Below are positions 17,750-26,688 of a stretch of 64,000 nucleotides of DNA, one piece after another. The stretch covers positions 496,001 to 560,000 of the forward strand of contig CAYPAV010000001.1 in NCBI GenBank assembly GCA_964408805.1. The letters run 5' to 3'. Positions within the stretch are counted from its first letter, which is position 1, and each line of letters opens with the position of its first letter. The notes beneath the pieces were generated by a model. It saw only the letters and a program-made list of their open reading frames with translations, had not been told where the DNA came from and made no database searches. This DNA comes from CAYPAV01 sp964408805 (GTDB taxonomy: Bacteria > Pseudomonadota > Alphaproteobacteria > UBA8366). The position numbers and the translations under genes were made by a program.

Positions 17750-18532
17750 ATGCCCAACCTCGCCGCCAACCTGTCGATGATGTACACCGAGCTGCCCTTT
17801 CCGGCGCGCTTTCAAGCGGCGGCGGCGGACGGCTTCAAGGGTGTCGAATTCCTGTTCCCCTATGAATGGCCGTCGGCCGACGTCGCCGAATGGCGCGAGG
17901 CGGCCGGGGTGACGCAGGCACTCTTCAACATGCCGCCCGGCAATTGGGAGGCGGAGGAACGCGGCCTCGCCTGTCTGCCGGGCCGCGAGAGCGAGTTTCG
18001 CGACAATATCGGCATCGCGATCGAATATGCGGTCGCCCTTCAATGCCCCCGTCTCCACGCCATGGCCGGATTGGCGCCCGAGGGCGCGGACCATGCGGTC
18101 CTCCACGAGACCTATGTCGAGAACCTAGCCTTCGCCGCCAAGGCGGCGGGCGCGCATGGCTTGAACGTCATTGTCGAACCCATCAACACCCGTGATATTC
18201 CGGGGTTCTTCCTCAATCGGCAGGATCAGGCCCGAAGGGTCGTCGACGAGGTCGGCGCCGATAATCTACGGGTCCAGATGGATCTCTATCATTGTCAGAT
18301 CGTCGAGGGCGATGTCGCGACGAAGATCCGGCAATTCATCGACAAGGTCGACCATTTCCAGATCGCCGGGGTGCCGGAACGCCACGAGCCGGACATCGGC
18401 GAGGTCAATTATCCCTATTTGTTCGACTTGATCGATTCACTGGACTTCACCGGCTGGATCGGCTGCGAGTACCGCCCCCGCGGCGACACGCGCGAAGGTC
18501 TCGGCTGGGCCCGCGCCTATGGGATCGGTTAG
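17750..18532 (+). CDS. otnI: 2-oxo-tetronate isomerase OtnI (hydroxypyruvate isomerase family)
   Basis: A 260-residue TIM-barrel protein of the xylose isomerase-like/hydroxypyruvate isomerase family. The metal-binding set is visible as E143 (VEPINTRDIPGFF), D178 (MDLYH), Q204 (FQIAG) and E240 (CEYRPRG). In the acid-sugar route it interconverts 2-oxo- and 3-oxo-tetronate to feed OtnK. Hydroxypyruvate isomerase activity (Hyi) is the alternative, but the gene follows otnC after 6 bases in an otnK-otnC-otnI operon. No terminator with a T-run is visible after it. Confidence 0.88.
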   Translation: MPNLAANLSMMYTELPFPARFQAAAADGFKGVEFLFPYEWPSADVAEWREAAGVTQALFNMPPGNWEAEERGLACLPGRESEFRDNIGIAIEYAVALQCPRLHAMAGLAPEGADHAVLHETYVENLAFAAKAAGAHGLNVIVEPINTRDIPGFFLNRQDQARRVVDEVGADNLRVQMDLYHCQIVEGDVATKIRQFIDKVDHFQIAGVPERHEPDIGEVNYPYLFDLIDSLDFTGWIGCEYRPRGDTREGLGWARAYGIG

Positions 18533-18565
18533 GACCGATCTTCGCGGCCATCGCGGCCGGGCACG

Positions 18566-19024
18566 TCATCCCACGTCTTCGTCGAAATCCTCACGCGGGA
18601 TGGCGACCAACAGGCTGCAAGGTACGCGGTCGATCAAGGCCTTGCCGATCCGTTTTCGCCACCAACGATCCAGCCCGCCATGGCGCCGGGTTCCGATCAC
18701 GACGAGGTCGGCATTGAAGTCCCGCGCCGCGTTCTCGATCTCGTCGGTCGGGTCGCCGTAGCCGACGCTGCCGGTGCATTCGACATGGCGCCGCTCGCGG
18801 ATTCGCGCCACACCTTCCTCGAGCAGTTTCCGAACCTCGTTGTGTTCCTCGCTGACCACCTCCGAGGTATTGACGCCGCCCGCCATCGGCATCGCGGCCG
18901 ACGAGCGGGTCACCGCCAGAAGATGCACTTCCGCGTTATGAAGCTCCGCCAATTCCGCGCCTTGCCGGAGGGCCCGGCGGTATTCGGGGCTGCCGTCATA
19001 TGCCAGCAGGATTCGTTTATACAT
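18566..19024 (-). CDS. Universal stress protein (UspA family)
   Basis: A 152-residue single-domain Usp protein beginning with ILLAYDGSPEYRRAL and carrying the DLVVIGTRRHGGLDR segment, which aligns with the ATP-binding loop G-2x-G-9x-G(S/T). Here the last element reads RIGKAL, with Lys instead of Ser/Thr, so the ATP loop is imperfect and this may be a weak or non-binding member. Usp proteins are cytoplasmic stress-tolerance factors. It stands alone, convergent with otnI, and 72 bases upstream of the stop of the first DHA2 permease on the same strand. Confidence 0.88.
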   Translation of the reverse strand: MYKRILLAYDGSPEYRRALRQGAELAELHNAEVHLLAVTRSSAAMPMAGGVNTSEVVSEEHNEVRKLLEEGVARIRERRHVECTGSVGYGDPTDEIENAARDFNADLVVIGTRRHGGLDRWWRKRIGKALIDRVPCSLLVAIPREDFDEDVG

Positions 19025-19096
19025 TTACCTTCCCCTTGTTGGCCCGAGTATCCACCTCGGACTTCGTGCAAGCAAGCAGATGATCGCACCCATTCC

Positions 19097-20653
19097 CTAA
19101 CGGTGCCGGCCGTTGCCGCGGCCGAGCATCCAGGCCGGGATCAGACCCAGGACATAGACCGCGACAAGGACCCAGAAACCGTCCTGGAAACCGAGCGTGG
19201 TCGCCTGCGCATGAACGACCTCGCCCAGAAAATGCAGGGCACCGGGTTCGCGCACCGCCTCCGGCAAACCCGCTTGGTCCAGGAGCTTGACGATACCCGA
19301 AAGCAGTTCGCGACTGACCGCGTTGTCGGAACTCTGCGTCGCGACCAGGGACTCGCTATGGTATTGCGTCCGCATCTGGAAAAAGACCACCCAGACGTTG
19401 ATCCCGAGGGCGCCGCCGAGCTGACGGATGAAGTTCATCGTTCCGGCACCCGTGTTGAGCCGCTCGGGCGGCAGCGTCTTCAGGGCGGTAGTGACGATGA
19501 AGGGTTGGGTGAAGCCGACGCCGAGTCGCGCGATGATGCCGAAAATGACGATGTGGAGATACGGCGTGTTGACGTCCGCGTCGCCCATCGGCGCCGTTCC
19601 GAGGGCGAATAGGATCAGGCCGATCATGATCGCGTAATGCGGCCGCACCGTATCCGCGAGCCGGCCCATGAACGGGAGTGTCGCGACGACGACGATTCCC
19701 GATGGCAATAGCACCAACCCGGCGGCGAGCGGCGTCATCCCCTGGACCAGCTGGCCGAAGACCGGCACCGCATAGGCCATCGCGAAATTGCCGACCCCGA
19801 ATACGAAGGCGATCACCATGGTCCAGGCGAACTCCGGGTTTCGGAACAGCGCCACGTCGAGCAGGGGTGCCGTGCTGTGAATCTGCGAATATAGGAAACT
19901 TGCGCCCGCGACGGCGGCGGTGAAGAAAAGGCCGACTATATAATCGGAGGTCCAGCCTTCCCGTAGCCCATCGGTTAGTCCGGTCATGAGGCAATAGAGC
20001 GTAATCACCAGCAGAATGTATCCGGACCAATCGAAGGCGCGCTTGGTTTCGCTCCGCACCGACGGCATGAAGATCAGGCCGGCCATGAAGGCGAGCCCCA
20101 CCAGCGGCAGAGGCGCGATGAAAATGTACCGCCAATCGAGGATCTCCATCGCCATCCCGCCGAAGACCGGACCCATGGCGACCGCCAGCATCAGTGCCAT
20201 GCTGTAGACCCCGGTGGCGAAACCGCGGCGCTCGAGGGGATAGACCTGGAATATGGTCACTAGGATCAGCGGCTGCACAATACCTGACGAGACGCCCTGC
20301 ATGATGCGGCCGACCACCACCATGTCGAAGGTCTCGGCGAAACCGCCGATCAAACTGCCGGCCGTAAAGAGCGCCAGCGCAAGACAGAACCCGAGGCGCT
20401 GGCCGAAGACGGCGACGACCCAGGCGTTGAGCAGCTGGCTTGCGGTCATCGAGACGTTGAAGGCGGTGGCCATCAGCTGGGCCTGGTCCTGGCCGATGCC
20501 GAAGGCCCCCATGACGTCCGGAACGGCGACGTTCACGATCGTGCTGGCGACGACCATGACGAATGAGGCGGACATGCCGGTCGCCATGACCAGCACCAGA
20601 TAGGTCCGACCGTAGCGCGCGAAGAGATCGTCGGCGGTTTCGGTGACTACCAT
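19097..20653 (-). CDS. DHA2-family MFS drug exporter (tandem copy 4, last in operon)
   Basis: A 518-residue permease with about 14 transmembrane segments, the fourth and last of the tandem permeases in transcription order. It has TIVNVAVPDVMGAFG in helix 1, MGPVFGGMAM (motif C) in helix 5, and the shared C-terminal loop and tail (SSDNAVSREL, VVHAQATTLGFQDGF). It would export a hydrophobic compound using the proton gradient, probably with the HlyD-type adaptor at the operon head. It starts 6 bases after the stop of the preceding permease gene. Confidence 0.92.
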   Translation of the reverse strand: MVVTETADDLFARYGRTYLVLVMATGMSASFVMVVASTIVNVAVPDVMGAFGIGQDQAQLMATAFNVSMTASQLLNAWVVAVFGQRLGFCLALALFTAGSLIGGFAETFDMVVVGRIMQGVSSGIVQPLILVTIFQVYPLERRGFATGVYSMALMLAVAMGPVFGGMAMEILDWRYIFIAPLPLVGLAFMAGLIFMPSVRSETKRAFDWSGYILLVITLYCLMTGLTDGLREGWTSDYIVGLFFTAAVAGASFLYSQIHSTAPLLDVALFRNPEFAWTMVIAFVFGVGNFAMAYAVPVFGQLVQGMTPLAAGLVLLPSGIVVVATLPFMGRLADTVRPHYAIMIGLILFALGTAPMGDADVNTPYLHIVIFGIIARLGVGFTQPFIVTTALKTLPPERLNTGAGTMNFIRQLGGALGINVWVVFFQMRTQYHSESLVATQSSDNAVSRELLSGIVKLLDQAGLPEAVREPGALHFLGEVVHAQATTLGFQDGFWVLVAVYVLGLIPAWMLGRGNGRHR

Positions 20654-20659
20654 GGCGCC

Positions 20660-22219
20660 TCACCGCCGCTTCGCATGACCGCCGCCCAGCATCCAGGCGG
20701 GGATCATGGCGAAGATGAAGCTCACCGCCAGGATCAGGAAGCCGTCCTGGAAGCCGAGGGTGTTGGCCTGCGCGTGGACCACCTGACCGAGATAGTGAAG
20801 GGCGCCCGGCTGATGGATGGCCTCGGGCACGCCGGCCTCGTTCAGCAACCGCTCGACGCTATGCAGCATGGCTCGGCTGGCGGCGTTGTCGGCGCTCTGC
20901 GTCGCGGTCAGGGCCTCGCTGTGGTAGTGGGTTCGTATCTGCAGGAACACAACCCATGCATTAAGCCCGAGCGAGCCGCCCAGCTGGCGGCAGAAATTGA
21001 TCATGCCGCCGCCGGCGTTGAGCTGCTCGGGCGGCAGGCTGCGGAGCGCCGTGTTCATGATGAAGGGCATGGTGAAGCTCATCCCGCCGCGGCCAATCAT
21101 CGCGAAGAGCACGATGTAGAGGTAGGGTGTGTTCACGTCGGCGAGCGCCATCGGCAAGGTGCCGGCGGTAAACAGGAAAAGACCCATCATCACGCCGGTC
21201 CGGGGTTCGATCGAGTCCGCGAGCCGGCCGGTGAACGGCAGCGCCACCATGACGAGCAAAGCCGCCGGCATCAGCACGAGACCGGCATCGAGCGCTGTCC
21301 CACCCTGGACCAACTGCGTGAATACGGGGACCGCATAGCCCGAGCCGAAATTCCCCAATCCGAAGGTAAAGGCGATGATCGCGCAGAGCAGGAACGGCCG
21401 GTTGCGAAAAAGCGATAGATCGATCAGGGTCTCCCGCCCTTTGATCTGCGAGAACACGAAGCCAACGCCGCAAATCGTTGCGACGGCGAAGAAGCCGACC
21501 GTGTAGTCCGACACCCAGCCCTCGCGGTTGCCGTCGGTCAATCCCGTCATCAGGCAGAAGATCGCCATCGACAGGAACCCGTAGCCCCACCAATCGAATC
21601 GCTGACCGCCCGGCTTGCGCACCGACGGCATGAAGAACAGCGCCATGCCGAAGGTAAGGAAGACCAGCGGCAGCGGCGCCAGGAAGATATAGCGCCAGTC
21701 GAGCGCCTCGATCGCGATGCCGCCGAAGGGGGGCCCGAGACCGACCGCGAGCGTCAGACCCATACCGTAGATGCCCATCGCGAAACCGCGGCGCTCGGGT
21801 GCGAAGACCTGAAAGATGGTGACCATGATCAGAGGCTGGATACAGCCCGCCGCCGCCCCTTGCAGGACGCGGCCGAGCACGATCATGTTGAAATCCTCAG
21901 CGAAACCGCCGATGAAGCTGCCGATGGAGAACAGGGCGAGCGTGCCGCAGAGGCCGAGCCGCTGGCCGAAGACGGCGACGACCCAGGCATTGAGGAGCTG
22001 GCTCGTCGTCATCGCGACGTTGAAGGCGGTGGCCATCAGTTGGGCCTGATCGAGCCCGACCCCGAAGGCGCCCATCACGTCGGGGACGGCGACGTTCACG
22101 ATCGTGCCGGAGATGACCATGGTGAACGACGCCGTCATGCCGGTGACGGTGACGAGAACCCGATAGGGCTCGCCGTGCCGGGCGAGAAGGTCGTCGACGG
22201 TTTCCGACGCGAAGATCAT
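20660..22219 (-). CDS. DHA2-family MFS drug exporter (tandem copy 3)
   Basis: A 519-residue, 14-helix DHA2 permease. The N-terminus carries SETVDDLLARHG before the first helix, a leader shared in form with the neighbouring copies. Motif C reads GLGPPFGG, and the tail contains SADNAASRAM and VVHAQANTLGFQDGF. Its start codon overlaps the stop of the preceding permease by 4 bases (ATGA), showing that the copies are translated as a coupled series. All diagnostic motifs are intact, so there is no sign that this copy is decaying. Confidence 0.92.
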   Translation of the reverse strand: MIFASETVDDLLARHGEPYRVLVTVTGMTASFTMVISGTIVNVAVPDVMGAFGVGLDQAQLMATAFNVAMTTSQLLNAWVVAVFGQRLGLCGTLALFSIGSFIGGFAEDFNMIVLGRVLQGAAAGCIQPLIMVTIFQVFAPERRGFAMGIYGMGLTLAVGLGPPFGGIAIEALDWRYIFLAPLPLVFLTFGMALFFMPSVRKPGGQRFDWWGYGFLSMAIFCLMTGLTDGNREGWVSDYTVGFFAVATICGVGFVFSQIKGRETLIDLSLFRNRPFLLCAIIAFTFGLGNFGSGYAVPVFTQLVQGGTALDAGLVLMPAALLVMVALPFTGRLADSIEPRTGVMMGLFLFTAGTLPMALADVNTPYLYIVLFAMIGRGGMSFTMPFIMNTALRSLPPEQLNAGGGMINFCRQLGGSLGLNAWVVFLQIRTHYHSEALTATQSADNAASRAMLHSVERLLNEAGVPEAIHQPGALHYLGQVVHAQANTLGFQDGFLILAVSFIFAMIPAWMLGGGHAKRR

Positions 22220-23775
22220 CCCCTCGGTCCTGATTTCTGGGCTCGCCCGAGGATCCAGGCCGGGATCATGGCGAATAGGAAGACAATGGCGATCAGCACG
22301 AATCCGTCCTGAAAGCCGAGCGTGTTGGCCTGTGCATGGACCACCTGGCCGAGATAGTGAAGGGCGCCCGGTTCGTGAAGCGCCGTCGGGACGCCCGCCT
22401 CGTTCAGGATCCGCTCGACGCTGCCCAACAAGGCCCGGCTCGACGAATTTCCGGAAATCTGCGTCGCCGCGAGGGCGTCGCTATGGAACTGGGTGCGGAG
22501 GCCGAGCAGCACGACCCAAATATTGGTGCCGAGGGATCCGCCGAGCTGACGGCAAAAATTGATGGCGCCGCCGGCGGCGTTGAGACGTTCGGCGGGAACC
22601 GCGTTCAGGGCCGCGTTCATCACGAAGGGCATGATGAAACTCATGCCGAAGCGGCTCACCATCGCGAAGGCGGCGATGCGCCAGAATGGCGTGTTGATGT
22701 CGGCGGTGCCCATCAATGCGGTGCCGATGAAGAAAAATAAGAGGCCGAAGACGATCGCGTAATGCGCCGCCACCCGATCCGCGAGCCGGCCGGTGAAAGG
22801 GAGGACGGCGACAACGATCAGGCCGGCCGGCATCATCAGCATCCCGGCGTCGGTCGGGGTCAGGCCCTGGACGAGCTGACCGAAAACGGGGAAGGCGTAG
22901 GTGGTCGCGAAATTGCCCATCCCGAAGACGAAACCGATGACGGTGGCGGCCGCGAAGGCGGGACTCCGAAACAGCGAAAGGTCGAGCAGCGGGTCGTCGA
23001 TCCGCGTCTGGGCCCAAAGAAAGGCCCCGCCGGCGAGCAGGGCGCTGGCGAAGAGGGTCAGGATGTAGTCCGAGGTCCAGCCCTCCTTCTGGCCGTTCGA
23101 AAGCCCGGATACAATGCAGTAGAGGGTGATGCAGACGAGAATATAGCCGGCCCAGTCGAATCGCGGCGGCGCGCGGTTCGGCACCGCCGGCATGAAGACG
23201 AGACCCAAGGCGAAGGCGATGGTGATCAGTGGCAAGGGCACGAAAAAGATATAGCGCCAGCTCAGCGCATCGATAGTGATTCCACCCACCGTCGGGCCGA
23301 GGGCCAATGCCAAAACCATGCTCATCCCATAGATGCCCATCGCGAAGCCGCGGCGATTGGCGGGGAAGACCTGAAAGAACGTTACCATGACCAAGGGCTG
23401 GATGATTCCGGAGGACATACCCTGCATCACCCGCCCCAGAACAAGGGTCCAGAAATCGTCGCTGCCGGCGGCGATCAGGCTGCCACTCGCGAACAGCAGC
23501 AGGGTCACGCAGAATCCCATGCGCTGGCCGAAAACCGCGACCACCCAGGCGTTGAGCAGCTGGCTCGTCGTCATCGCCACCACGAAGGCGGTCGTCAACA
23601 GTTGGGCCTGGTCCTGGCCGACGCCATAGGTGCCCATGACGTTCGGGATGGCGACGTTGACCATGGTACCCGTCAGCACCATGGTGAAGGAGGCGACCAT
23701 ACCGGTGACGCTGACCAGGCCGCGATAGGATTTGCCGAAGCGGTTGGTGAGGTCGTCGACCGTTTCCGTGACCAT
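22216..23775 (-). CDS. DHA2-family MFS drug exporter (tandem copy 2)
   Basis: A 519-residue DHA2 permease with the leader TETVDDLTNRFG, the first-helix motif TMVNVAIPNVMGTYG, motif C as ALGPTVGG, and the common tail (ISGNSSSRALL, VVHAQANTLGFQDGF). The gene starts 13 bases after the preceding copy's stop. In sequence it looks closest to copy 3 and to the stand-alone exporter at 2.1 kb, judged by shared words only. Function as a proton-coupled exporter is well supported by family; the substrate is unknown. Confidence 0.92.
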   Translation of the reverse strand: MVTETVDDLTNRFGKSYRGLVSVTGMVASFTMVLTGTMVNVAIPNVMGTYGVGQDQAQLLTTAFVVAMTTSQLLNAWVVAVFGQRMGFCVTLLLFASGSLIAAGSDDFWTLVLGRVMQGMSSGIIQPLVMVTFFQVFPANRRGFAMGIYGMSMVLALALGPTVGGITIDALSWRYIFFVPLPLITIAFALGLVFMPAVPNRAPPRFDWAGYILVCITLYCIVSGLSNGQKEGWTSDYILTLFASALLAGGAFLWAQTRIDDPLLDLSLFRSPAFAAATVIGFVFGMGNFATTYAFPVFGQLVQGLTPTDAGMLMMPAGLIVVAVLPFTGRLADRVAAHYAIVFGLLFFFIGTALMGTADINTPFWRIAAFAMVSRFGMSFIMPFVMNAALNAVPAERLNAAGGAINFCRQLGGSLGTNIWVVLLGLRTQFHSDALAATQISGNSSSRALLGSVERILNEAGVPTALHEPGALHYLGQVVHAQANTLGFQDGFVLIAIVFLFAMIPAWILGRAQKSGPRG

Positions 23776-23788
23776 CCCTCGGGCTCCG

Positions 23789-25342
23789 TCAGACCTTCGT
23801 CGTTCGCGCCTTGCCGAGAATCCAGGCCGGGATCATGGCAAGCAGAAAGATCGTTGCCAGGACCATGAAGCCGTCTTGGAACCCGAGGGTATCGGCTTGC
23901 GCCTGAACCACCTGTCCAAGAAAATGCAGCGCACCGGATTGGTGCACGGCTTCGGGGACGCCGGCTTCCTGGAGCAGGGTCTCGACGTTGCCGAGGAGTT
24001 CGCGGCTGGCGGCGTTGCCCGCGGTTTGCGTCGCGGTCAGCGCTTCGCCGTGAAAGACCGTACGCTGCGCCATGAAGGCGACGAGCGTGTTGATGCCAAG
24101 GGCGCCGCCAAACTGGCGCATGAAATTAATCCCGCCCGACGCCCGGTTGAGCTTGTCGGGCGGCATCGAGCGCAGGGCCGATGCATTCATCGCGGGCAGG
24201 ATCAAACTCTGTCCGAAGCGGCCGATCATCACGAAAATAATGATGCTGGCCAACGGCGTGTTGGTGTCGGCGCCCCACATCAGGATTGCACCGGCGGCGA
24301 AGGTGACGAGCCCGAACATGATCAACAGGTGATTCGGTACCCGGTCGGTGAGTTTGCCCGTGAAGGGAAAGAGGAACATCAGCATGATGCCGGCGGGCAC
24401 CAGAACGAAACCGGCCTTCGTTGCGGTGAAGCCTTGCACCGTCTGGACGAACACCGGGACCGCGTAGCTCAGGCCGAAATTACCGGCGCCGAAAACCACG
24501 CCGACGGCAACGGCGGAGGCGAATTGGGCGTTGCGGAAGAGGGAAAGGTCGAGTAGCGGCTCGACCGCGCGCAGCTGCGACCAGACGAAGACGGCCAGCA
24601 TCCCGAGTCCCGCGCCGATGGTCATCACCGAGCGGTCCGAAAGCCAGCCGAACCGCTGCCCGTTGGTGATGAAGCTCAAAACGCAAAAAAGTCCGGCGAG
24701 AAGCAGACCGAGGCCGGCGAAATCGAAAGGTGGTGCCTTCTTGTTGTCCGCCTTGCCGGGCATGAAAACCATGCCGAGGGCGAATCCGACGACGCAGAGC
24801 GGCAGCGGAATGAGAAAGCTATGCCGCCAGCTCAGATGGTCGATTGCGATGCCGCCGACAACGGGACCAAGGCCCGGCGCCAGCATGATCGCCATGCCGA
24901 AAATACCCATGGCGGTGCCGCGCTGGTCCGGCGGGAAGACGCTGAAGACGGTTACCAGCACCAAAGGTTGTACGGCACCGGCGCAAAAACCTTGGATTAG
25001 GCGGCCGAGGGTCAGGATCTCCATATTCGTACTGGCGGCCGCGATCAGAGTTCCGACCGTGAAAACGGCGATCAGGAGAATGTAGCCGAGGCGTTGACCG
25101 AAGGCCGCAACAATGTACGCGTTTAATAATTGGCCGGCGGTCATGGTGGCGATGAAGGCCGTGGCCATCCATTGTGCCTGGTCTTGGCCCACGCCGAACG
25201 CCCCCATCACGCTCGGCACCGCGACATTGGCGATGGTGGCGGACAGCACCATCGCGATCACACCGCTCATGCCGGTGATGATTATCAACCATCGGTATGC
25301 AGGGCCGTAGCGTTGAAAAAGGTCGTCGACGCTATCTGACAT
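23789..25342 (-). CDS. DHA2-family MFS drug exporter (tandem copy 1, next to adaptor)
   Basis: A 517-residue DHA2 permease, first of the four in the operon. Motifs: ATIANVAVPSVMGAFG in helix 1, GLGPVVGG (motif C), TAGNAASREL and VVQAQADTLGFQDGF near the C-terminus. The ATG at 25342 (SDSVDDLFQRYG leader) is preferred over a TTG one codon upstream. It overlaps the end of the HlyD-type gene by 11 bases, so this copy is the most likely direct partner of that adaptor, as in EmrAB pairs. Confidence 0.92.
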   Translation of the reverse strand: MSDSVDDLFQRYGPAYRWLIIITGMSGVIAMVLSATIANVAVPSVMGAFGVGQDQAQWMATAFIATMTAGQLLNAYIVAAFGQRLGYILLIAVFTVGTLIAAASTNMEILTLGRLIQGFCAGAVQPLVLVTVFSVFPPDQRGTAMGIFGMAIMLAPGLGPVVGGIAIDHLSWRHSFLIPLPLCVVGFALGMVFMPGKADNKKAPPFDFAGLGLLLAGLFCVLSFITNGQRFGWLSDRSVMTIGAGLGMLAVFVWSQLRAVEPLLDLSLFRNAQFASAVAVGVVFGAGNFGLSYAVPVFVQTVQGFTATKAGFVLVPAGIMLMFLFPFTGKLTDRVPNHLLIMFGLVTFAAGAILMWGADTNTPLASIIIFVMIGRFGQSLILPAMNASALRSMPPDKLNRASGGINFMRQFGGALGINTLVAFMAQRTVFHGEALTATQTAGNAASRELLGNVETLLQEAGVPEAVHQSGALHFLGQVVQAQADTLGFQDGFMVLATIFLLAMIPAWILGKARTTKV

Positions 25343-26495
25343 CAATGAACACTTCGACCATCATACCCGGCCGAAGCAGTTTCTGATCCTGATCGATGGC
25401 GACGCGGACGCGCAGACGCTGCGTGATCTTGGTGAAGTTGCCGCTCGGATTCGGCGTCGGCAACAGCGCGAACTCGCTGGTCGCGGCATTGCCGATGGCG
25501 ATGACCCGGCCCTTGAATTCGCGGTCCGGATAGGCGTCGACCGTGACGGTGGTGGTCTGGCCGAGCTTGACCTTCCGAATATCGGTTTCCTTCACATTCG
25601 CGGTGATCCAGATCTTTTTTGGATCGTGCACCAGCAGGAGTCGCTGGCCGGGCGTGACGTACTCACCCCTCTCGACAAAGACGCGGTCGACCACGCCGGT
25701 GACCGGGCTGCCGATCGTGCGATCCTTCAGGTCGAGCTTCTGTTGATCCAGCTGGGCCTTCAGTTCGTTTTCCTCATGGCGGAGGATTTCAATCTCGGTA
25801 TCGAGGACGGTAAGTCGCTGGCGATCGGCTTGGGCTTCGCGCAGCTTGTTGCGCGCCTCGTCCAGTTCGGCGGCGGCAGAGCGGTGCTCGCCATCGAGCC
25901 GCTGCATCGTGGTCCGGGTCTGATCGTATTGGCGCCGGGCGATGACCTTCTTGCCGAACAGTTCCCGATCCTGTTTCAGCTCGGAGCGTGCCGTGTCGAG
26001 CTGCGGCTTGAGGGCCGATACCCGGGCCGCGGCGGCGTTGACCGAGGCGCGTTCGGTGCGAACGCGTGTCAAGGTCTGGGTGTCGATGAGCTTGCGCTCC
26101 GCCGTCAGACGCTTGCGCTGCGCGTCGACGGCGTCGATCTTCGCCTCGAGCTGTTTCATCAAGGTGCTCGATTCGCGATTGTCAACCTGAACCAGGACCT
26201 GATTGCCTTGGATTTCCTGGCCCTCGGTCACCGGCAGATCGGTGACCCAGCCCGCCACCCGGCTGCTGACGGTCACCATGTCACCGGCGATTCGGGCATC
26301 GTATTCGTAGACGTAAATGATCCGCTGGTGAATTTCGCGAGCGGCGAAGATGCCGCCCACAATCACCACCAGCGCGATGATGACGTAGCGCAGGCCAAAC
26401 CGCCGTCGCCGCGCCGGGCGCGAGGCCGAGGTCGTTGCCTCGGTAGTCGATTCTTCTTCGGTTTCTTCTGTCTTGTCCTCGTCCTTATCCGACAC
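25332..26495 (-). CDS. HlyD/EmrA-type membrane fusion protein
   Basis: A 387-residue periplasmic adaptor of the HlyD family. An acidic cytoplasmic N-terminus (many Asp/Glu, about residues 1-30) is followed by one membrane anchor (YVIIALVVIVGGIFAA), then a split biotinyl-lipoyl domain (DARIAGDMVTVSSRVAGWV and DRTIGSPVTGVVDRVFVERG) around a long coiled-coil hairpin of about 140 residues. Such proteins link an inner-membrane exporter to a TolC-type channel. It starts at GTG 26495 behind GAGGG. It heads the operon of four DHA2 permeases; no outer-membrane TolC gene is in the window. Confidence 0.9.
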   Translation of the reverse strand: MSDKDEDKTEETEEESTTEATTSASRPARRRRFGLRYVIIALVVIVGGIFAAREIHQRIIYVYEYDARIAGDMVTVSSRVAGWVTDLPVTEGQEIQGNQVLVQVDNRESSTLMKQLEAKIDAVDAQRKRLTAERKLIDTQTLTRVRTERASVNAAAARVSALKPQLDTARSELKQDRELFGKKVIARRQYDQTRTTMQRLDGEHRSAAAELDEARNKLREAQADRQRLTVLDTEIEILRHEENELKAQLDQQKLDLKDRTIGSPVTGVVDRVFVERGEYVTPGQRLLLVHDPKKIWITANVKETDIRKVKLGQTTTVTVDAYPDREFKGRVIAIGNAATSEFALLPTPNPSGNFTKITQRLRVRVAIDQDQKLLRPGMMVEVFIDVR

Positions 26496-26688
26496 TTTTC
26501 CCTCGCTCGCGCGGGAAAGCCTAGCCTTCGCCGGCTCGCTTCGCGCATTTGTCCGTCGAATCCGCGCCGATTCTTCGGCGGCGGGCCTAGATTTTAAGGC
26601 GGTTGAATATCAGGGGTAATATGGCTCGTTTCCTCGAAAAAACCAGCGAAATCCGCCGCATGTTCAAAGCGCGGCCCCAGGCCGGTTG

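Noticed and set aside
22762..23868. Plus-strand frame of 368 codons opposite the DHA2 array, and similar ones at 21860-22312 and 23732-24556
   Set aside because: All mirror the permease genes; the translations are His/Asp/Gly/Arg-rich low-complexity strings typical of antisense frames in high-GC DNA.
25626..26597. Plus-strand frame of 323 codons opposite the HlyD-type gene
   Set aside because: The coiled-coil adaptor on the other strand is unmistakable, and this frame has no family motif.
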